DNA from: Flavobacterium panacis
Lineage (GTDB): Bacteria; Bacteroidota; Bacteroidia; Flavobacteriales; Flavobacteriaceae
DNA length: 64,000 bases
Assembly (NCBI RefSeq): GCF_024649945.1
Contig: NZ_JANKMS010000010.1
Coordinates: 1 to 64,000, forward strand
Direction of reading: 5' to 3'
Shown here: in pieces, positions 58,297-64,000 of the stretch
Layout of the letters: each line of letters opens with the position of its first letter
How positions within the stretch are numbered: position 1 is the stretch's first letter
Notes under the pieces: model-generated
What the model was told of the DNA's origin: nothing
Seen by the model: only the letters and a program-made list of their open reading frames with translations
Databases searched by the model: none
Position numbers and translations under genes: made by a program

Positions 58297-60687
58297 TTAT
58301 TCTGGTGTTACAACCGGTTTTATACTGTCTTTTGGAATCGCCAAACTATCTTTAACGATTACAGGTTCAATTGGTTTTATTGGTGCAACGTATCTTTTTA
58401 TTTTCTGCTGAATTAAAACAGCATCATTTAAAACAAAAGGAGTTGGCATCATCCAGTTTTCTCTTGGTTTGACGTTTAATAGTGGATTTGTCATTAAATC
58501 AAATGAACTTTCTATCAAATCCATATCAAAAATAGACGATTTGTTGATGTAGAATTCCATTTCAAGCGGTTCATTTCCGACAACATAATAACATAAAATT
58601 TTGCTGTCTTCTCTTTGTAAACGATTGCCTTTTTCTCCAGAAGTCGTTACTCCGTTTGCTTTAAAGTTGTAAAACGTCATTTTTGGGTTGGCATAAATGT
58701 CGTAACGATTTACTTTTCTGTTTGGCGTTATCTTGATTTTTAGATATCTATTGCTTCCAATTACACTGTCTCTCAAAAATTGAATGGTAGGTTTCGGAAC
58801 ATCAACAACAGGCGCAATTGAACTATAAGTAAATGTTGAATTGTATTTGCTTGCCAACGGAAGCGAATTTAAACCAACCGCTTTTTGATTTTTCTCTCCT
58901 AAATACGATTTGGTCCAATCGTCCAAGTTTTTATCATAAGTCGCCCAAACTGCAGAATTGTGATCAGCATTGTAAACATATAATAAGCTGTTTGATTTTG
59001 CTTTTCCATATTCATAGCCTGAATTGTATCCAGCATAGATGAAAAATCCAATAGAAGTTAGGAAGAAAACAACTGTCCAAATTCCTTTTCTGGCAAAATC
59101 TCCAAATATTGGTAATAACAATCCGAACAATAAAACAGTTAAAATGGCACTTCCAAACAAAATTTTAAGTCCTAAGCCAACAGGAAACATTACGATAAAT
59201 GGCGCTACAATAGCCAAAGCCGGAATACTGAAAATTAGATTTACTCCTAAACTGTAATGTTGTGTGAAAACGAAAATTCCGAATAATAATATTCCGAAAT
59301 AAACAGGAATAATTAAAAATCCTGCTCCCGTTAAACTATTTGCTAAAAAGGCATTAATGATGATCCAAAGTAACAATGGCGCCACAAAGTGATTCATTGT
59401 GATTTTGGTATCAGAAAAATGATGGTAGAAAGCAAAACAAATCGCAATACTTAGAGTGACAAAAGCGCCAATATAAGCGTGTCCGTTATAAGTAAAGCCG
59501 TTTAGTAAATCAGAATATTGAGGATAAATTTCTAAAATAAGTTTCCATCCTAAAAAAGTTACTAATCCTGCAATAATTATAGAACCCAAAAGAGGCACAA
59601 ATCCTCTGAATATTTCTCTAAAAGTGATGATTCTTTTTACTTTTCCGACGAAAATAAATAAAGCCAATAATCCAAAAGCAATTAATGTCATTGGCATTAC
59701 CCAAGAAAACGGGTAGTTGATGAATGAAAAAGGAGCACTGAAATAAACGTTATCTTCAGTAGATTCTGTTTGGTTTAAGTCAATGTTGGTCAGGTATTTC
59801 AATAATGGCATCAAGTACGTTCCTTGATGTGCTAAAGTAGTTTTGCTTAAATGTTGAACATCATCTTGTTGTGTGTGATAGTTGAAATGCCCATCAATAA
59901 AAGCGAAATTAAATCCTTGAATGTTTCCTTGTTCTCTAAAAACAGTTAAATCGGTATCATTTGGAAGCATTTTATAAATGCTGTACATCAGCGAATTAGA
60001 AACAGGATAAGAAGTTTTTGCTTTAGAAAATTCTTTTACAAGCGCTTCATTTCCTTTAGTGGTTTCCATTAACATATAACTTGGACCAGAAGAGCCGCGT
60101 GCTTCAAAATTCAAAACCAATCCAACGTCTTTTGCCCAAGGATGTTTGTTTACAAAAAGAGCGGCACCGTTTAAGCCTAATTCTTCCGCATCTGAAAAGA
60201 GTATGATTATATCGTTTTTCTGAGGATGTTTAGAGTATAAAAAGGCACGAACGCCTTCTAAGATTGTTGCGACACCAGAAGCATCGTCGCTTGCACCTTT
60301 TGAGAAAGAATGCGGAGCACTGTCGTAATGAGAAAGAAGTAAAAGTGCTTTGGTATTGTTTGTTCCTTTAATTCGAGCCAAAATATTTTTTGACTTTACT
60401 AAAAGACCTTTATCGTTTAGAGTAAAACCTTCCTGAACACTCGTTTCTAAACCAATTCTGTTTAATTCAAGTTTCAGATAATTGGCAACCAGTTCATGAT
60501 TTGTAGATCCGACATAATGTGGTTTTTGCGCAATAATTCCGACTTGGTTTAAAGCCCTTTCGGTAGAGAATTCTGCGAGTGCTTCGTCGTCTTTATTGAT
60601 GCCTTGCGGCATCATTGTGGCGTATATAATGCCTAGCAAAGCTAAAACGCAGGCAATTGCGAGAATGGAGGTTTGGTTTTTTCTCAT
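58297..60687 (-). CDS. Membrane-bound M28-family metallopeptidase
   Basis: A 796-aa peptidase with a leading membrane helix (about 7-25) and an M28 catalytic domain (about 45-310). Seen are the zinc-binding HYDSAPH (His120, Asp122), GASDDASGV (Asp134) and the catalytic SDAEELG pair (Glu168, Glu169), and a later HTQQDDVQH. The remaining part has about nine membrane spans (330-560) followed by a periplasmic domain and a Pro/Ile-rich end (VKDSLAIPKDSIKP). It resembles the Fxna-like group of membrane M28 enzymes. It probably cleaves peptides on the periplasmic side. Confidence 0.91.
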   Translation of the reverse strand: MRKNQTSILAIACVLALLGIIYATMMPQGINKDDEALAEFSTERALNQVGIIAQKPHYVGSTNHELVANYLKLELNRIGLETSVQEGFTLNDKGLLVKSKNILARIKGTNNTKALLLLSHYDSAPHSFSKGASDDASGVATILEGVRAFLYSKHPQKNDIIILFSDAEELGLNGAALFVNKHPWAKDVGLVLNFEARGSSGPSYMLMETTKGNEALVKEFSKAKTSYPVSNSLMYSIYKMLPNDTDLTVFREQGNIQGFNFAFIDGHFNYHTQQDDVQHLSKTTLAHQGTYLMPLLKYLTNIDLNQTESTEDNVYFSAPFSFINYPFSWVMPMTLIAFGLLALFIFVGKVKRIITFREIFRGFVPLLGSIIIAGLVTFLGWKLILEIYPQYSDLLNGFTYNGHAYIGAFVTLSIAICFAFYHHFSDTKITMNHFVAPLLLWIIINAFLANSLTGAGFLIIPVYFGILLFGIFVFTQHYSLGVNLIFSIPALAIVAPFIVMFPVGLGLKILFGSAILTVLLFGLLLPIFGDFARKGIWTVVFFLTSIGFFIYAGYNSGYEYGKAKSNSLLYVYNADHNSAVWATYDKNLDDWTKSYLGEKNQKAVGLNSLPLASKYNSTFTYSSIAPVVDVPKPTIQFLRDSVIGSNRYLKIKITPNRKVNRYDIYANPKMTFYNFKANGVTTSGEKGNRLQREDSKILCYYVVGNEPLEMEFYINKSSIFDMDLIESSFDLMTNPLLNVKPRENWMMPTPFVLNDAVLIQQKIKRYVAPIKPIEPVIVKDSLAIPKDSIKPVVTPE

Positions 60688-60702
60688 GGTTAATAAAACT
60701 AT

Positions 60703-61050
60703 CTATATTTCTTTTTTAACAAGCATATAATAATCATTGTCCAAGGAACGGTAGCCCTGGTCGTACAAGAAATAATATGTATTTCCTGTCTTGGTTTGTA
60801 AAATATTAGTAAAGAACTCAAAATCAAAGCCTTTGTTTAACATTTTCTCACGCGTTGCTTTTGATTTTCCCTCTGTATTTAACTCTGCCAAAATACGGTA
60901 ATTTTTGCGTAACTTGTTGTTTATATTTCGCATGAAATTCGTACTATCTTTATTTATTTTGTTATTGTACGCATTTCGGCAACCATCCGAACAAAATTTC
61001 TTGTCTTCACGACCAACAATTTTAATAGAACATTCGAGGCATGTTTTCAT
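60703..61050 (-). CDS. Small zinc-ribbon protein
   Basis: A 115-aa protein with an N-terminal CxxC-x12-CxxxC zinc-ribbon (CLECSIKIVGREDKKFCSDGC, residues 4-24) and a helical C-terminal part. It could be a nucleic-acid- or protein-binding regulator. No family is named with confidence. It starts 15 bp upstream of the M28 gene, probably on the same transcript. Confidence 0.78.
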   Translation of the reverse strand: MKTCLECSIKIVGREDKKFCSDGCRNAYNNKINKDSTNFMRNINNKLRKNYRILAELNTEGKSKATREKMLNKGFDFEFFTNILQTKTGNTYYFLYDQGYRSLDNDYYMLVKKEI

Positions 61051-61119
61051 AGATCTGTCTTAATTTTTAAAATTATTTGACTTGATTTATTTTATTTTTA
61101 AAAGTAAAATAGGACTATT

Positions 61120-62139
61120 TTACCACGTTTTTCTATCATCATAATCTGGCTTATCAAGATATTCGATGGTAAATTCACTCATTTTAGGTTTTAATCTTTT
61201 ATACAAATCGTCATAAATGGGAGCTTTATATTTATGGATGGCTTTAAAAACGTACCCTTCATTATGTTTAAAGTACCATGGATCTGGATAATTTTTTTTA
61301 ATTAATAATTTTTCCAGAAGCATTAGACTCTCTTCATTTTTATATTTTGCAACTGCGAGACAATAATCTTTTAAATCATCGTATGAATATTGTTTTTTCT
61401 TTTTAACGACTGTCTCAAAATACTTTTCAAGTACTGGAAAATAAATCTTATCTGGATTTTCTTCAATTGCCTTAAAAATTAAATCCTCGCAAGGGCTTTC
61501 GAACTTATTAAAAACACTCTTTAAATAGGCTAAATCTTCTTTTTTCTTAAATTTTGATAAAGCATAACATGCACCAAGCTGTTTACCACATCTATTGGTT
61601 TTCAATTTTGATTTTTGTTTTATTAGTGCATAATATTTTTCATTAGGTTCAACATCATAAATCATCCAATTGGCAACATCTAAGTAAGAATGCTTTAATA
61701 AAACACTATCGACTAAAATACTTTTTTGGGCTTTAGTTAACATTTTGCCATCTTCTGCCTTTCTAATTAATAAATCAGAGACTGTAAAATCATCAGCAGC
61801 ATCTTCATAAAACCACCAAGTTACTTTAGCCGTGTCGCTTAAATGGCCTAAAAGAATTTTAAAATAATCTTTGTCCTTTTTATTTACCAAAGTTCTGTAG
61901 GCAATAACTCTTAAGACTGGCTGATTGCATTTAAGTAATTCTAAAAGTTCATTTTTTGTGCAATTTTTAGTTATATAGTTTCTTGCAATAGTATCTCCTG
62001 ATGGAAGTTTTTTTTCTGATGCTAATTTTTTAAGATGAGTTTGTAATTCAGGTCTGAAATCTGAAATAGCATTCGGATATGGATCTTTTCCACAGCTGTA
62101 TAATATTGAGATTATAAAAAGAAACATTACTTTTTTCAT
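61120..62139 (-). CDS. Hypothetical HEAT-like lipoprotein
   Basis: A 339-aa lipoprotein (MKKVMFLFIISILYSC, Cys16). The mature part is helical with HEAT-like pairs (LLKCNQPVLRVIAYRTLVNK, DYFKILLGHLSDTAK). A GTG codon two residues upstream could be the start in some readings, but the ATG at 62139 gives the proper signal peptide. It is unknown otherwise and stands 34 bp from the upstream gene. Confidence 0.78.
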   Translation of the reverse strand: MKKVMFLFIISILYSCGKDPYPNAISDFRPELQTHLKKLASEKKLPSGDTIARNYITKNCTKNELLELLKCNQPVLRVIAYRTLVNKKDKDYFKILLGHLSDTAKVTWWFYEDAADDFTVSDLLIRKAEDGKMLTKAQKSILVDSVLLKHSYLDVANWMIYDVEPNEKYYALIKQKSKLKTNRCGKQLGACYALSKFKKKEDLAYLKSVFNKFESPCEDLIFKAIEENPDKIYFPVLEKYFETVVKKKKQYSYDDLKDYCLAVAKYKNEESLMLLEKLLIKKNYPDPWYFKHNEGYVFKAIHKYKAPIYDDLYKRLKPKMSEFTIEYLDKPDYDDRKTW

Positions 62140-62173
62140 AAGCACTTTTATTGGCCTTTGTACAACATTTTTA

Positions 62174-63703
62174 TCAGGTATTCAATTTCTTAATTTCGTA
62201 AAGATCAGATCTACGGTCTTTTAATGTTTTTACGCTTCCATGTTCATGAAGTTCTTTCAGTAAATTCAAATCAACATCAACAATTAAAGTCATTTCTGTG
62301 TTTGGAGTTGCTTCTGCTTTGATTCCGTTACTTGGAAAAGCAAAATCCGATGGAGTAAATACAGAAGACTGTGCATATTGAATATCCATATTGTTCACTT
62401 TTGGAAGATTTCCAACGCAACCTGCTATGGCTACATAACACTCATTTTCGATAGCGCGTGCCTGCGAACAATGTTTTACACGGGTGTAACCGTTTTGTGT
62501 ATCGGTTAAAAAGGGTACGAATAAAATGTTCATTCCTTCATCTGCCAAAAGTCTTGAAAGTTCTGGGAACTCGACATCATAACAAATTAAAATTCCAATT
62601 TTACCGCAATCGGTATCAAAAGTTTTAAATTCAGAACCGCCTTTCATTCCCCAGTGAATTACTTCGTTTGGTGTAATATGAATTTTGGTATACATTTCTG
62701 AAGTCCCGTCTCTTTTACATAAAAAACCGACATTATACAGATTTCCACTTTCTACATAAGGCATACTTCCTGTAATAATATTGATGTTGTATGAAATGGC
62801 AAATTCCTGGAATTTCTTTTGAATGGGATCGGTATGACGTGCCAATTCACGAATAGCTTCTGCCTCAGATAAATGATTGTAATCGGCCATTAAAGGAGCG
62901 GTGAACAATTCTGGAAATAAAGCAAAGTCAGAACCATAACCTGAAACGGCATCGATGAAGAATTCTGCTTGTTCAAAAAGAGCTTCAACATTATTTAAAG
63001 GACGCATCTGCCATTGAATTAATCCTAAACGAATGATGTTTTTCTTAAGATTAATCAGTTTCGGACTATCTTCATAATAAATATTATTCCATTCCAGTAA
63101 GACAGCGAATTCTTTTGATTCCTCGTCACCTTCCAAATAATTTTTGATGATTCTTAAAACGTGAAAATCGTTGCTCAACTGAAAAGTCAATACTGGATCG
63201 TATAATTCTTTCGTTCGAACTTTTTCAATATACGCTTTAGGAGACATTTTTTTAGCATGTTCTCTATAACTCGGAATTCGGCCTGCAAAAACAATCGCTT
63301 TTAAGTTTAATTGTTCGCAAAGTTCTTTTCTCGCGTCGTACAAACGTCTTCCCAAACGCAAACCTCTATAGTTTGGATGAATGAAAACATCTATTCCGTA
63401 TAAAATTTCAGCATTTGGATTATGAGTAGAGAAGGTGTAATCACCGCTAATTTGTTGGTAATTGTGTCTTTTCTCTACTAGTTTTTCATCGACAATGAGC
63501 GATAATGCAGAGCCTACTACCTTTCCATCCACTAAAATTACGAGCTGTCCTTCTGGGAAAATAGAAAGAAGTCTTTCGATATCATCAGATCCCCAATACG
63601 AATCGGCCATTTCTGGATACGATTCGATCATTGATTTTTTTAACTGTTTGTAATCTTCAATTTCTAAATTTCGTAATTCTACTTTTTTGATTTTTGCCTG
63701 CAT
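62174..63703 (-). CDS. GNAT acetyltransferase-nitrilase fusion
   Basis: A 509-aa two-domain protein. Residues 1-~150 are a GNAT domain (IHPNYRGLRLGRRLYDAR is the acetyl-CoA loop), and residues ~225-500 a carbon-nitrogen hydrolase with the triad Glu265 (LFPELF), Lys340 (TKIHITPNE) and Cys374 (ILICYDVEFPE). The nitrilase domain hydrolyses an amide or nitrile; the GNAT domain may acetylate a related substrate. Similar fusions are known in other bacteria. The real substrate is unknown. The start at 63703 gives MQAKIKKVELRN. Confidence 0.92.
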   Translation of the reverse strand: MQAKIKKVELRNLEIEDYKQLKKSMIESYPEMADSYWGSDDIERLLSIFPEGQLVILVDGKVVGSALSLIVDEKLVEKRHNYQQISGDYTFSTHNPNAEILYGIDVFIHPNYRGLRLGRRLYDARKELCEQLNLKAIVFAGRIPSYREHAKKMSPKAYIEKVRTKELYDPVLTFQLSNDFHVLRIIKNYLEGDEESKEFAVLLEWNNIYYEDSPKLINLKKNIIRLGLIQWQMRPLNNVEALFEQAEFFIDAVSGYGSDFALFPELFTAPLMADYNHLSEAEAIRELARHTDPIQKKFQEFAISYNINIITGSMPYVESGNLYNVGFLCKRDGTSEMYTKIHITPNEVIHWGMKGGSEFKTFDTDCGKIGILICYDVEFPELSRLLADEGMNILFVPFLTDTQNGYTRVKHCSQARAIENECYVAIAGCVGNLPKVNNMDIQYAQSSVFTPSDFAFPSNGIKAEATPNTEMTLIVDVDLNLLKELHEHGSVKTLKDRRSDLYEIKKLNT

Positions 63704-63879
63704 ATAGTAAGATTTATCTCAAATATACAAAAAAAGATTTCCATTTACAAACGCTTACAAATAGTTACAGTCGATAGTAAATAGTTAATAACCGACTGTC
63801 GTTTAAGGGATTTCTCATCTTTGCATCGTTGAAGTTGACGAATAATTTCAATTTATATAACCTTAAAATAATATACGCC

Positions 63880-64000
63880 ATGAATGCAATGAAAAACAGA
63901 GTACAGTTAATCGGGAACGTAGGGAATGATCCAGAAATCAAAACATTAGAAAGCGGTAAAAAACTAGCGCATTTAACAATCGCTACCCACGATGTTTACA
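63880..64000 (+). CDS. ssb: Single-stranded DNA-binding protein, N-terminal part
   Basis: Only the first 40 codons are in the window. The translation MNAMKNRVQLIGNVGNDPEI then KTLESGKKLAHLTIATHD is the OB-fold N-terminus of SSB (RVQLIGNVGNDPE is diagnostic). The gene is cut by the window end. A CATCTTTGCA box at 63817-63826, close to the TATCTTTGCA promoter consensus, lies 55 bp upstream. SSB coats single-stranded DNA during replication and repair. Confidence 0.93.
   Translation, partial: MNAMKNRVQLIGNVGNDPEIKTLESGKKLAHLTIATHDVY

Overview
The window looks like a chromosomal segment of a Flavobacterium-type Bacteroidota. The signs are low GC with A-rich leaders and no Shine-Dalgarno sites, promoter boxes of the TTG / TAnnTTTG kind, many lipoproteins, a gliding-motility lipoprotein (GldH), a CrtY-type lycopene cyclase, HemJ in place of HemG/HemY, and TonB-dependent uptake. 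I saw no rRNA, tRNA, CRISPR array, prophage or complete insertion sequence.

Layout. 1-497: a 52-bp tandem repeat and inverted copies of a small hairpin element. 498-10681: heme biosynthesis. hemA-hemC-hemD-hemE and, further on, hemF run leftward; a divergent AraC-type regulator, hemH (ferrochelatase) and hemJ run rightward. 10946-14233: an NtrY-like histidine kinase, an enoyl-CoA hydratase and two unknowns. 14328-21795: a metal and redox block with a DtxR/MntR-type regulator, an Nramp-UspA fusion transporter, a Fur/Zur-type regulator, MerC-like protein, thioredoxin-reductase-like flavoprotein, TonB receptor and periplasmic thioredoxin. One 16-bp palindrome (TTTAG-N6-CTAAA) lies in both the Nramp and TonB-receptor promoters; a different pair of palindromes lies between fur and merC. 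22100-25690: glycosyltransferase, lycopene cyclase, ArsR regulator, bacilliredoxin.

25967-29716: a tRNA wobble-uridine hydroxylation block. The oxygen-dependent TrhO and the U32-family TrhP lie close together, followed by a ferredoxin. The last 87 residues of TrhO align without gaps to the last 88 of TrhP, so both enzyme types share a C-terminal domain. Between them sits a REP-associated tyrosine transposase (RAYT) with a start-codon hairpin and a mosaic of 20-bp palindromes. I consider this the most interesting region.

29772-40340: a leftward run of unknown lipoproteins, small membrane proteins, a possible SUKH-like protein and two ankyrin-repeat proteins; it resembles an immunity/effector accessory region, but function is not shown. 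40611-46401: a PSP1/RicT-like protein, GldH, a class A penicillin-binding protein, then a 3-oxoacid CoA-transferase pair. 46530-51397: outer-membrane protein, phosphoesterase, DNA polymerase IV, a LOV-like PAS protein lacking the flavin-binding cysteine, class I fumarase. 51468-63703: lipoprotein, a protein with a TNT-toxin-like motif, an SpmA-SpmB fusion, a second cluster of the hairpin repeat, an AlkZ-like DNA glycosylase, DEDDy exonuclease, O6-alkylguanine methyltransferase, an epimerase-like protein, an M28 peptidase, two unknowns and a GNAT-nitrilase fusion. 63880-end: the start of ssb.

Many intergenic spacers contain paired inverted arms drawn from a few recurring phrases (CCACGAATT, CCATATAAGT, GGCACAAAG and others), sometimes nested around a terminator.
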